From contig JARFJB010001983.1 of assembly GCA_036346205.1 (NCBI GenBank), forward strand, positions 62,001 through 126,000: a stretch of DNA of 64,000 nucleotides, given 5' to 3'. A program made the position numbers and the translations under genes. Every line of letters starts with the position of its first letter. Within the stretch, counting starts at the first letter, position 1. The notes under the pieces are model-generated. The model saw nothing but the letters and a program-made list of their open reading frames with translations, was not told where the DNA came from and ran no database searches. Shown one piece after another: positions 11,730 to 21,961 of this stretch. The stretch comes from Vesta saturnalis (Eukaryota; Arthropoda; Insecta; Coleoptera; Lampyridae).

Positions 11730-12695
11730 TATACACTGTGTCTCTTGAATTTCTGGACATAGGGAATTCCCATGTTAAAATAATCTATTGTAAATATTGG
11801 CTCCCCTAATTATTTTATAGTAAAATGTCAAATGTAAAACTTCTTAAGGAAAAAAAGCTGCTTCTTATGTTACAATTGCATTTACATTTGGTTCATCCGT
11901 TTTCGAGAAAATTAGGAAAAACTTAAGGGCTTTTCCGTAACCGGTAACGTTAATAAGCCATGTAAGTGTCATGATAAATACAATAAGGAGCACAAATAAA
12001 ATAAGTCTGTTATAAACAAGAAGATAATATTCTAAATAAACAAATTAATTATGTAAATTGGAAAATAAATAACAAAAAATCATCATTTCTACTATTTGGT
12101 CAAGTGTTCAAATAAATCTCCGTTTGCAGCTAAACAATATCCAAGTCGATCACGGCTTATTAACGTTACCGGTAGATTTGAATAAGTTGATAATTTTTGA
12201 AATTGTTTCTGCACTTGGAATTTGCCGGTTTTGATAACTAGCCGAGTACAAATCTCTAATATTTCTAAGTGAATTGCCAGAGTAATGCCATTCAATAAAT
12301 TTTACTTTTTCTTCAATGGTGTAATAATTCATTTTTATAAACAAATTTTTCTTTAAAAAGTAATAACCTGTCCCAAATAAAGTTTTAATGATGAATAAAT
12401 TGTTTTTGAACAATAAATGATTTACAATGACAATTAATAATTATTGTTAGCATTGTCTGTCTAAAGCAAAGCAACCTTGACCAGTTACGAAGAAGCCCTT
12501 AAGTTTTTCCTAAATTTCTCGAAAACGGATGAACCAAATGTAAATGCAATAGTAACATAAGAAGCAGCCTTTTTTCCTTAAGAAGTTTTACATTTGACAT
12601 TTTACTGTAAAATAATTAGGGGAGCCAATATTTACAATAGTTTATTTTAACATGGGAATTCCCTATGTCCAGAAATTCAAGAGACAAAGTGTATA
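11730..12695 (-). mobile_element. Internally deleted DD41D mariner-type element with long terminal inverted repeats
   Basis: The arms 11730-11938 and about 12490-12695 are inverted copies of roughly 205 bp, beginning TATACACTGTGTCTCTTGAA and sharing GGGAATTCCC and CGTTTTCGAGAAA. Between them, on the minus strand, is a fused transposase remnant. The N-terminal helix-turn-helix is at about 12153-12332 (TIEEKVKFIEWHYSGNSLRN). It is joined by a frameshifted deletion to the extreme C-terminus (GYCLAANGDLFEHL, about 12092-12170). The whole catalytic core is missing, so this is a non-autonomous derivative of a DUF4817/DD41D-type element. Confidence 0.82.
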
Positions 12696-13715
12696 CGGAC
12701 ATAAATACGTGAAATGCTTGTGACAGTTTAAAATTATTTTGACAGTTCAAGTTTCAAGGTCACTTAATATTCATTTACGACGTGCCAGAAACTTTCTATT
12801 TCATCTTTTTTATATTTAAGCAAGTGAGAAAGAAAAATGGCTTGAGCATTTCTTAGACTTAAAGTTTGGAAACGAATATGTGTACGATTACGTTAGATAA
12901 TTAAAACGAAGTGTCACAATTTACATCGTAAGTAAATTCTTATTGACTGATTAACATTCAATTTTTAGAAATCGCACTGAAGACGAAGTAATTACAGTCC
13001 GAAATATAAAAGAATTTAAAAAGTAGGCAAATTAATGATCTTAAGCTTAGAATAAATTTAATACAAGATCGACTATTTTTATTACTTTATCATCAGTAAA
13101 GTAATTGTAATTTTTCCTTTTTAAATAATACAATAAAAACGTTTCATATTAAAGAAATGTCTCTAATTTTAAATTAATTGTGCTTTCATTTAATAACAAA
13201 TATAACCTTTCTGTTTGCGACTAAATACTAAAAAAAACCTACATTAAAAATGATCATTTGCCATAAAAAATAATTTAAATTGTTAAAAGGATTATATCAT
13301 TTGAAGTATAAATTTTATTAGTTACATTTTATTAACAATAATAAAAGTAACATAAGCGTATGTTTAGTCACAACCATATTTTGATTATCCCGCCAATAGA
13401 AAACCGTTATACAAACATGACGTCCATCCATAGGACTAATCGCATCACAGTCCAATTTTAAACATACGTTTGATGATAACCTGACATTGATAACTTCAAA
13501 TTTTAATCAAACTGAATTATTCTTAAATTTTACCCAACGTTTTAAATTGTAAAAAGGTAAATTATTAATTTCTTAACTTGAACAAAAATTACGTTCAATA
13601 ACATAAAATTGTACAACTTAAATTTCGAATTGTAACGGTCATTTTTCCAAATGTCAATTTGCTATAAAATTTTTATTTTTTCATAATTTCAAATTAATGG
13701 GAGTATACTTTTTAG
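12696..13715. other. Upstream region of cyclin B, no gene seen
   Basis: AT-rich, without recognised coding sequence. It presumably includes the cyclin B promoter and leader. ACTTTTTAG immediately before the cyclin ATG could be a splice acceptor for a 5'-UTR intron, but I cannot place a matching leader exon. Confidence 0.5.
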
Positions 13716-14915
13716 ATGTCTTTACGGATACGCAAATTAGATACTGCAGTTGCAGATCGTGAAAACATGTCTAAACGTCCGGTACAACGGGCAGTCACAA
13801 AAAAAGCCACTACTAAAAGAGATGCACTTGGTGAAGTAGGAAATAATATTTTAACTCAACCAACGAACCGTAAGTTTAAACAACCTGAAGTTCCAAATGT
13901 AATTAAAAAACCAGTTCAAAAAACGGAATCAAAAACTTTCAATGCGACAAAAAGTAAAGTTCATGAAACTGCACCTACTCGTAATTTAAAACCTAAAGCA
14001 AATACTGAAGAAAATACAAATGTTTCATATTCTAGTAAACAGTTAATGGAAATTGTTGATGTTGACAGTCCTGATAAATATGATCCTTCTTTAGTGTATG
14101 AATATGTCCTAGATATATTCAAGTATCTTCGTACATTAGAGTTGCAGTTTCCTATTCACAAAAATTACTTGAGTGGCCACCGTACTACTGCACACATGCG
14201 AACCGTCGTTATTGACTGGATGGTGGATGTTCATCTTACTTTCCAATTATTGGCAGAAACATTACATCTATCCATCGGTATATTAGATCGTTATCTGCAA
14301 TTGCACAAAACAATTGGTTCTGAATCTCTTCAATTAGTTGCTGTAACTGCACTGTTTATAGCAAGTAAATTCGAAGAAATGTACACCCCAGATATGAGTG
14401 ATTTTGAGTATGTTTGTGACAACGCATTTAGTCTTACTCAAATTAAAAAAATGGAGAAAGACATGTTGTGTAGCTTAAAATTTAACTTGGGTCGCCCTTT
14501 ATCTATACATTTTTTACGTCGTTATAATAAAGTGGCAAAAGTTTCGCCACAACACCATAATCTTGCCAAATATTTATTAGAATTATTTTTATTACATCAC
14601 GAGTTATGTCATATTAATCCATCATTACAAGCTGCAGCAGCTTGTTGTCTGTCTATAAGCATCATTAATGAAGTATCTGATCCTAGTAAGGTTTGGAGTA
14701 GAACATTAATTCATTACACATCATATAAATATACAGATATTAAACTAGTGATCGTAAATTTAGCAAATTTTCTGCACAAAATGGATAAATATAAACATAA
14801 AGCAATAAACGAAAAGTATTCACGTTCTATGTATGGTAAAATCAGTCTTAATTCCAAATTACGAGGACCACTTGTTATGAAACTAGTTGATCAGTCGAAA
14901 CAAACAATATTGTAA
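13716..14915 (+). CDS. CycB: Cyclin B (G2/mitotic-specific), intronless, nested in collagen intron
   Basis: A mitotic cyclin that activates Cdk1 and is destroyed at anaphase by APC/C. The 399-residue ORF is intact. It has a destruction box RDALGEVGN at residues 35-43, a basic Lys-rich N-terminus (1-95), the N-terminal cyclin fold at about 127-260 with the MRAIL-type segment MRTVVIDWMVDVH (161-173), KFEEMY (218-223) and LGRPLSIHFLRR (258-269), then the C-terminal cyclin fold (about 270-380). The coding region has no intron and lies antisense to the collagen gene inside its 31-kb intron. An AATAAA-like signal lies near 15052. Intronlessness suggests a retrocopy, but I see no poly(A) tract or target duplication. 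The ORF is shorter than most insect cyclin B proteins yet undamaged, so a functional gene is likely. It could also be the only cyclin B of this genome. Confidence 0.93.
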   Translation: MSLRIRKLDTAVADRENMSKRPVQRAVTKKATTKRDALGEVGNNILTQPTNRKFKQPEVPNVIKKPVQKTESKTFNATKSKVHETAPTRNLKPKANTEENTNVSYSSKQLMEIVDVDSPDKYDPSLVYEYVLDIFKYLRTLELQFPIHKNYLSGHRTTAHMRTVVIDWMVDVHLTFQLLAETLHLSIGILDRYLQLHKTIGSESLQLVAVTALFIASKFEEMYTPDMSDFEYVCDNAFSLTQIKKMEKDMLCSLKFNLGRPLSIHFLRRYNKVAKVSPQHHNLAKYLLELFLLHHELCHINPSLQAAAACCLSISIINEVSDPSKVWSRTLIHYTSYKYTDIKLVIVNLANFLHKMDKYKHKAINEKYSRSMYGKISLNSKLRGPLVMKLVDQSKQTIL

Positions 14916-15880
14916 CGTAGCTTTATTGATTAATTATATGTCGTGTTGATAACTACTTTTAATAATATATTAGTTTTATTTGACTTTACAAAATGTACCT
15001 ATTTGACTACCTTTACTTTAGTATTTAAAATGTAATTTACTATTTCTATTTAAATAAATTTTGATTAGATAAGTCTAAAATAACTTTTTTGTTTATTCGT
15101 GTATGATTAAAATTACTTTTTATAAACGAAGCATTATGTAACTTTTTTTGAAAAAGGTCCACTGTAGATTTTTGATGGTGTTTACATTTCCAGTTTTTTG
15201 AAAACAATTATACAATTTTCATGATGCTTGTAAGCATATCTGTCTGTAGACACAAAAACTTAAAGGTATGTAATAAACTGATGAAACTACACTATTACAA
15301 GAAATTAACACACCTCCAACAAAAACAAAATAATAATATAATGCCTGTATTCATTGAAATATTGGCAATTATAAACATGGGGTGAGGTTCGGTTGAGAGG
15401 AGAAAATTCCACATTTCCACCTAAATTCCAAAACAAATCATCTATGTAGAGAATAAAACTAAAAATATATCCCGAACAACATTGAATATTAAAATTAAAA
15501 ATCACAAAAAAAAATGTTCTGCATTATGCTTTTCATTGTTAATAACACTTGCAATTATTGTTAGATTTAACTGGATTATTTTATTTGATGTCATGTTTAT
15601 ATTTGTGAATGCTTCTATCATTTTCAAATTGAAGTTTTTCACAACTTTACACTTGCATCATAACTTCATTAAATTTTGTTAAATGTGTGTTTTGGCTGAC
15701 ATTTTTCATTGTTAGCCTTCGCTGTTAGAGAGTGTTCTGATTTGTCATCTTTAAGACAGTTTAACAATATTTAATTTTTAATGACCTAGTTACTCTTTAC
15801 TAAAATTTAATTCTATAGTGACTTTATACTTTTCTCAAACTGCAATATTAATAGCAGGCTGATGTTTATGTTTTAATTTT
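14916..15880. other. Cyclin B 3' flank and collagen intron, no gene seen
   Basis: The 3' UTR of cyclin B probably ends near AATAAA at about 15052. The rest is AT-rich with short open frames lacking recognisable motifs. Confidence 0.5.
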
Positions 15881-15899
15881 TCAGTTTTGACAAAATTGT

Positions 15900-16000
15900 T
15901 TTCAACAATTTTAATAGATATTACTACTGACGAAGGTAACTGTAAAAGTTATCGAAACGTTTAGATTGTATAATTTAAAATACACCATTAAAAAACCTAA
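15900..16000 (+). repeat. Penelope-type tail with hammerhead-like motif
   Basis: The segment CTGACGA, a six-pair stem (GGTAAC / GTTATC), GAAAC and GTT (15927-15961) has the order of a hammerhead ribozyme core. One extra A separates the core from stem II. The three nucleotides on either side (CTA before, TAG after) could form a short stem I. Comparable motifs lie at 53567-53595 (minus) and, degraded, beside the Penelope copy at 60187-60223. Confidence 0.5.
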
Positions 16001-16059
16001 AAAAGATAAGTATTTTATTATGTGTGATAATGGTGAAAGTTAACATTTTCGTAAACATT

Positions 16060-16350
16060 GAATATTACTTTAATTTTCCAATAATATTCAATAAGGCATA
16101 TTTGAACATATATTAAATATCCATGGAATATATACATGCTTTAAAAGATATTCTAAGAGTATTCTAATGAGAAAATCGCAGATATTCTAAGAACATGAAA
16201 GAATATTATGTGTGTTTCTTAATATGTTTAGAATACCTATGTTCTGTATATACCACTTCAGACATTCCGAGAATAATCTTATAGAGATATTCTATAAATG
16301 TTCTGAATATTTTTAGAACATGGTTTGTACATACTATTTCAGATATTCCT
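16060..16350. repeat. Degenerate ATATTCTAAGAA-type motif cluster
   Basis: Variants of ATATTCTAAGA and its complement recur about ten times in 290 bp (for example near 16148, 16179, 16215 and 16300). The spacing is irregular, so this is not a clean tandem array. It directly abuts the truncated tRNA-like repeat at 16351. Confidence 0.5.
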
Positions 16351-16435
16351 ACGACCTGTACTTTGCTAGAGTACCGCACTCACGATCTGCGCCATCGAGA
16401 TTCAAGCCCCAATTGATGCAAATTTTGTCTATGTA
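16351..16435 (-). repeat. tRNA-like repeat, copy 2 (truncated and split by a transposon)
   Basis: Matches 53852-53945 and 10454-10540 (CCTACGACCTGTACTTTGCT, then GCGCCATC, then TTCAAGCCCC). The 3' end of the tRNA unit (acceptor strand and start of the T arm) is missing. The repeat stops at TATGTA where the DD41D element is inserted, and resumes beyond it at 19393 with TATGTAGAACTGAT. Confidence 0.8.
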
Positions 16436-19392
16436 CAGGGTGGCCAACTAAGAATGCGAGGTACTGTATCTGGGAAACTATACATCGTAGAGGCTTGCGG
16501 AAAAAAAAAGGTATTACTAAAACGACCAATACAAAAACCTGGAAAATATTTTCAAGTTTCTGAAATGGCCGCTAGGGGGCGTAACTGCAATCTTGAATCT
16601 AAAAAAGTGATGTTTCTGTGAATTCTGCTATACTAACCTAAAAAAAAATAACTGATCTTTGAAGTCGAGGATAATCTGAATTTTTTTTGTTTGGCATTTT
16701 TTGACGTATCTATAAAAATAAAGTGGTGGGGGGTATTCAAAGGTTTCCTTAAATCACCCCCCGTATCTTCGAAATGGCTAATGTGATTTTAACAATCTTG
16801 GGCGCATTGAAAAGAGCTTTTCTTGGGCTACAAATGTTACAATAATTGAAGTTTTGTTAGTTTCACATGTCGTCGCTAGAGGGCTTTGTTCGACATTCCG
16901 TCAGAAACGGTTGATTTTCGTAAAAAATTAAGTGCAATGGTATGACTTTTTTTCATGAACAAGTAGCTAAACGATGCCTAAACAAGCTCGCGTACAACCG
17001 CATCTCGATATCTTGTTCCTAACCTAAAATATCGGCCAAAGAAAACTTTATACGAAAATACCTTCAATTTTTATTTTTTTTAACTATATTTTTCTGGAAT
17101 TGTTTCTATTATGTAAGTTATGGCCCTAAAAAGGACCGATTAAAGGAGGAACGTTTTTAATGCCCCCGTAAATGCTCGAAATGCTGACCACCACTCTGTG
17201 CATTGCTGAGGCCTCTTATGGGTAGACAAAACTGCAGCTTCAATTTCGTCACTGATTAGGTTACCTAGAAATTGTGATTTTAAATGTTTGTAAATTTATT
17301 CACCAGAATAAAATCACCCTTTTTGAAATTACTACGGGCAAGTAAGCAATGCTAAAAGTTATACGAAAGGCCTATTTTTTGTTTGTTTAAATGCATATTC
17401 ACTATGGATATATACGAAAAATACAATTAATAGAAACAGGCAATGGAAACAGATACCTAAACAAAACATACATAATCCTCAAATTGTCAATAGTTGTCAA
17501 TACTTTCGCGTTACTTTGAGCAATTTTTGTGCTTTCAAAATGCGTTTTACGAATAATGAAGCTGTTGATATGCTTGCGGTTTATTTTGAATGTCTTCAGA
17601 ATGCCGCAGTAGCTAAAAGAGTTTACGCGGCTCGATATCCAAATCGGCGTCCTTGCGATGTAAGAGTTCTTCCCCGATTAGTGGCGAGCTTACGAGCCAA
17701 TGGTAGTTTTCGGCCTACGTTACAACGGCAAAGAATTGGAAGAACACAACACAATATTAACCGTGTACTGGGCTATATTGAAGGAAATTCTCATGTTAGC
17801 ACAAGAGCATTATCCACTGAGTTGGGCATATCACGGACAACGGTTAAAAATATTTTGAAGGACCATAGGTAAGTTCTAATGGGCATCAAAATATATAGGT
17901 ATTAGTTTAAACTTTTTTTAATTACCTTAAGAATGCACCCATATCATATCGTTTTGCATCAGGCCTTGAAAGAGGAAGATTTTGATCGAAGGTTAGACTA
18001 TTGCCATTGGATGTTAGGCGTGATACGCGAAAATAGAGAATTTTTATTTCAAATTATTTGGACCGATGAAGCCACCTTCAGTAGTGACGGGAGAGTTAAT
18101 TTGCACAATATGCATTACTGGTCTGCAGAGAATCCCCATTGGTTGCGTGAAGTTCAGCGCCAAGGACGTTGGAGTTTGAATGTATGGTGTGGCATACTGG
18201 GAGGCAGAATTATTGGGCCATATTTTTTCGAGCAACCCCTAAATGGCAATGTATTTCTTGACTTTTTGGCCAATCAATTACCGTTGTTGTTGGAAGATAT
18301 GCCTCTGGAAACAAGGCAAAAATTGTTTTTGCAGTTGGATGGTTGCCCAGCACATTTTGCTATTAATGTGCGAGAGCATGTTAATGTAGTATTTCAACAG
18401 CGGTGGATTGGAGAAGGAAGTCTGTTTCCATGGCCTCCGCGATCGCCATACTTAACTTGCCTCGATTTTTATTCATGGGGGCGCTTAAAGGACATCGTGC
18501 TTCGGACTCAACCTACTACTAGAGAAGATATGAAAAACCGGATTCGTAACGCAATACGTAACATACCGAGAGCCTAAATTGAAGCTGCAGTTTTGTCTAG
18601 TCATGAGAGGCTTCAGCAATGCATAGAGCGTGATGGTCAGCATTTCGAGCATTTACGGAGGCATTAAAAACCTTTCTCCTTTAAATAGGTCCATTTTAGG
18701 GCCACAACTTACATAATAGAAACAATTCCAGAAAAATATAGTTAAAAAAAAATAAAAATTTAAGGCATTTTCGTATAAAGTCTTCTTTGGCCGATATTGT
18801 AGGTTAAGAACAAGATATCGAGATGCGGTTTTTGGCGCGAGCTTGTTTAGGCATCATTTAGCTACTTGTTCATGAAAACAAGTCATACCAATGCGTTTAA
18901 TTTTTTTGTCAAAATTAACTGTTTCTGTCGGAATGTCGAATAAAGCCCTTTAGCGACGACATGTTAAACTAACAAATCTTCAAATATTATACCATTTGTA
19001 GCCAAGAATAGCTCATTTCGACGCGCCCAAGTTTGTTAAAATCGGCTTAGCCGTTTCGAAGATACAGGGGGTTATTTAAGGAAACCTTTGATTACCCCCC
19101 ACCATTTTATTTTTAGACATACCTCAAAAAGTGCCAAACAAAAAAAGTTCAGATTATCCGCGACTTTAAAGATCAGTTATTTTTTTATTAGGTTAATATA
19201 GCAGAATTCACAGAAACATCACTTTTTTAGATTCATGATTGCAATTACGCCCCCTAGCGGCCATTTCAGAAGCTTGAAAATATTTTCCAGGTTTTTGTAT
19301 TGGCCGTTTTAGTAATAACTTTTTTTTGTCCAAGCCTCTACGATGGATAGTTTCCCAGATACAGTACCTCGCATTCTTAGTTGGCCACCCTG
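16436..19392 (+). mobile_element. DD41D mariner-type transposon with ~815-bp terminal inverted repeats
   Basis: The element starts CAGGGTGGCCAACTAAGAAT and ends with its reverse complement, flanked by TA on each side (16434-16435 and 19393-19394). The arms stay alignable from 16436 to about 17250 and from about 18577 to 19392, with scattered mismatches. The right arm includes the 3' end of the transposase gene, so the left arm carries an inverted copy of that coding end. The uninterrupted site is visible in the sister repeat at 53936-53965, confirming insertion at TA. It belongs to the Tc1/mariner superfamily by transposase. Confidence 0.92.
17540..18666 (+). pseudogene. DD41D transposase, one 63-bp intron, one premature stop
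   Basis: The cut-and-paste transposase starts at ATG 17540 with an N-terminal helix-turn-helix (DUF4817-like, VYAARYPNRRPCDVR). A GT-AG intron (17869-17931) splits an Arg codon. Exon 2 carries WTDEATFSSDG (first Asp), QLDGCPAHFA (second Asp) and PRSPYLTCLDFYSWG (third Asp). I count 41 residues between the second and third Asp, hence DD41D, as described for rosa-type mariner relatives. A TAA at 18575-18577 stops the frame, but the usual C-terminus continues in frame after it (VLSSHERLQQCIERDGQHFE) to a stop at 18664-18666. With only one visible lesion, the copy is recently inactivated. Confidence 0.9.
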
Positions 19393-19440
19393 TATGTAGA
19401 ACTGATGTAAATTATAATAAATTTTCAGAATAAAGTTTGG
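19393..19440 (-). repeat. tRNA-like repeat, copy 2, distal part
   Basis: Continues the repeat interrupted at 16435 (TATGTAGAACTGATGTAAAT), matching 53944-53975. Confidence 0.7.
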
Positions 19441-19609
19441 GAAATATTCATTGTAAGAAATCATTTAACATATTATTTAGAGAAACAAAAGATACAGTAT
19501 AAAAAGAAAAAAATTCTCCAATTAATCTATATGATGTGCTCTCATCATGAGTAGACGTGTTGTTTACCGTTGCGCATAGTATAATTCCTAAAAGTGTGGA
19601 AATTAAAGT

Positions 19610-19948
19610 ATGGGTGGAAATAGTGCTAATCGTATTAATACTAGGTCTGTTACTAACATGGATGGATCATCTTTAAATAAACTTGTTGAAAAAATTCTTA
19701 CGAGCGATGCCTTTCTTGATAAGTTGACCAATTCAATTATTAAAATGATGGATGATAATTTTAATGAAAAATTTGTTGCGTTAAATGAAAAATTGGAAAA
19801 TGTCGAGAAAAAGTTACAGAAGTCTGAAGCTGCACTAGATGAAGTGGAATAATATTCTCGCAAAAATGATTTAAGTAGTTAGGATTTACCTCAAGTACAA
19901 TCAGAAGATACCAGTCAGGTGCTTATAAATATCTGCCGTAATAAGTTA
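19610..19948 (+). pseudogene. LINE ORF1-like coiled-coil fragment
   Basis: An 80-residue open frame from ATG 19610 with a heptad-like, Lys/Glu/Leu-rich stretch (LNEKLENVEKKLQKSEAALD). It continues past a stop as YSRKNDL and then LINICRNKLNI. This resembles the nucleic-acid-binding ORF1 of some non-LTR elements, where a coiled coil is followed by QYSRRN. No endonuclease or reverse transcriptase follows because the next element begins at 19949. Confidence 0.5.
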
Positions 19949-21961
19949 AATATCTGCACCCTAGCGCCAGAGTATATGAAGTCCACTTTTTATCAAAAAG
20001 TACATTTCGTATGTTTTCTTATTAAAATTTTCTGCTCTTTCCAATGGTAAACAGTATTAAGTCTTAACTGGTTTAATTCCCGAAATAGCGACATAAAAGT
20101 CATGTTAAGTCCACATTTTGTTTTCAGCCAGATGGTAACTTGGGACGTTAATACTGTTTGCCTCCAATTCATTAAGAGAATGAACATGTCTCGTATAGTA
20201 TTAAGTCCCATAATACTATATGGCCCTGCATGTATCTACTGTTTATAATGTTAAGTCCATCATAATAAAGGACTTAATAATACAAAGCTTGCGATTTTTG
20301 CGTATCGAAACATGTGTTAACTCCTGTTAAATCCATTCAGTATGTTATTCGTATTCGAAGCGGACGGTTATGTTTGCGGTCGGTGCTGATTAAATAGTGA
20401 TTAGTTAATTATAATATTTCGAAACGAATGGTTTTAGAGGCAAAAGACTAGTCTCATTAGCTCAGATGGATCATGAAAAAACTAGGTACCAGCCTTTCTG
20501 AAGATCGAGCGGAAATACCTTTAACCAGTGTAACCCCAATTAACGAAAACATTTTAATAGAAAATAGTGTTAATAATACAAGAGGTAAGATTTAAGTTTA
20601 TACACGCTGTTTATAATAATTTTTAAGATCACTTTTAAATAACAATAATCCTTGCATTTTCTCAGATGAATGTGACTACAGAGAACCGGGAATTGATAAA
20701 AAAATGCATGTCGAAGTCGTAATGAGTAATGGCGATTCTGAGGTATTTTCTTTACCCGCAACAAATGACAATATTATGAAGTTATCGTTTTCCGATCTCG
20801 AGAAGGTCCCTGATATTCTCCCGAATAATACCGTTAAAATTGTGTTTACATCAAAACCTGATTGTTCTGGACTAAACATCACCGACTATATTTCTGCAAA
20901 TAGTAAGTAATTTTTCTTTTCTCGAGCTTTTTTTATTAACAATAAAAATAAACACTAGATGAGACTTAATTAGGACCACAAAGATTCAAATTGCACAGCG
21001 CTGTAAAGTAGATACTTTAAGGCACTGAGTGGTGAAAAGTACTTCTGCTCCTAACGTATTATTCTTTCACAGATCTGCACATCACTGCCGAATCAGAAAT
21101 TAATGAACTAGTCAATGAGCCTGTGAATGCTAGAGTTTTATTAGATCATAATGAGGCCAACTCACTTGAAAATGTGCGAGAGGAAGCTGAACTTAAAGAT
21201 GATAGTTTTCAGATGATGAATCTTGTGTCCCTGAAGAAGGCGAGAATGGTAGCAGTACTGATGAAGAAACGGAAAATAGGCACAATGAAGAGGATTTGAC
21301 ACAGAAGAAAGGAAAAAAGAGAAAGAAAAATAGTGCCCAATGGAAAAAGGAGATAAGGAAAGTTAAGAAAGCTGGAGGGGAAGAATATTTGGCGTCCAAC
21401 GGTAAAATAATGAAAAAGAAGGTCACAGGCGGGACATGTGTTACAGAAAAATGTTCGAAAACATCCAAGAATCCGTGTAAGAAATGAGCGTCGTGAAGGC
21501 AAAAGAAAACGACTTTAAAATACTTTTTTTCTATCGATGGGAGAAAGATACCTGTGTGCTGCAGTTTTTTTCTTAATACGCTCTCCATCTCACAAACAGC
21601 AATACGGACTGCTATGAAAAAGAAAAAACTCAGTGGTATCGTGGAAGTGGATCAGAGAGGTCGGCAGGAACCTATTAATAAAATATCAATTGCTAGCAGA
21701 GATCTGGTACGTGAGCATATTCAAAAGTTCCCATGCGTCGAATCACATTACTCTAAAAATAGGTCACAACGAAAATATTTAGGGTCGCATCTTAATATCT
21801 CCAGAATGTATAATTTTTTTGTAGAAGACTGTGAAGAAAAAGGTATTCCCAAAAAAGATATCCCAAAGTTTTGGCTGTTCTCAGATATTTTCAACAGTGA
21901 GTTTAATCTATCATTTAGCCAGCCTTCCAATGACACCTGTGATCAAAGGTCAATGTAAAAG

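Noticed and set aside
16148..16230. Heat-shock elements (GAA/TTC arrays)
   Set aside because: TTC and GAA units are separated by three bases (TTCTAAGAA), not the two required, and no gene starts nearby.
20676..20910. Minus-strand open frame opposite 20704-20910
   Set aside because: The plus strand has matching splice sites and frame continuity on both sides; the minus frame does not.
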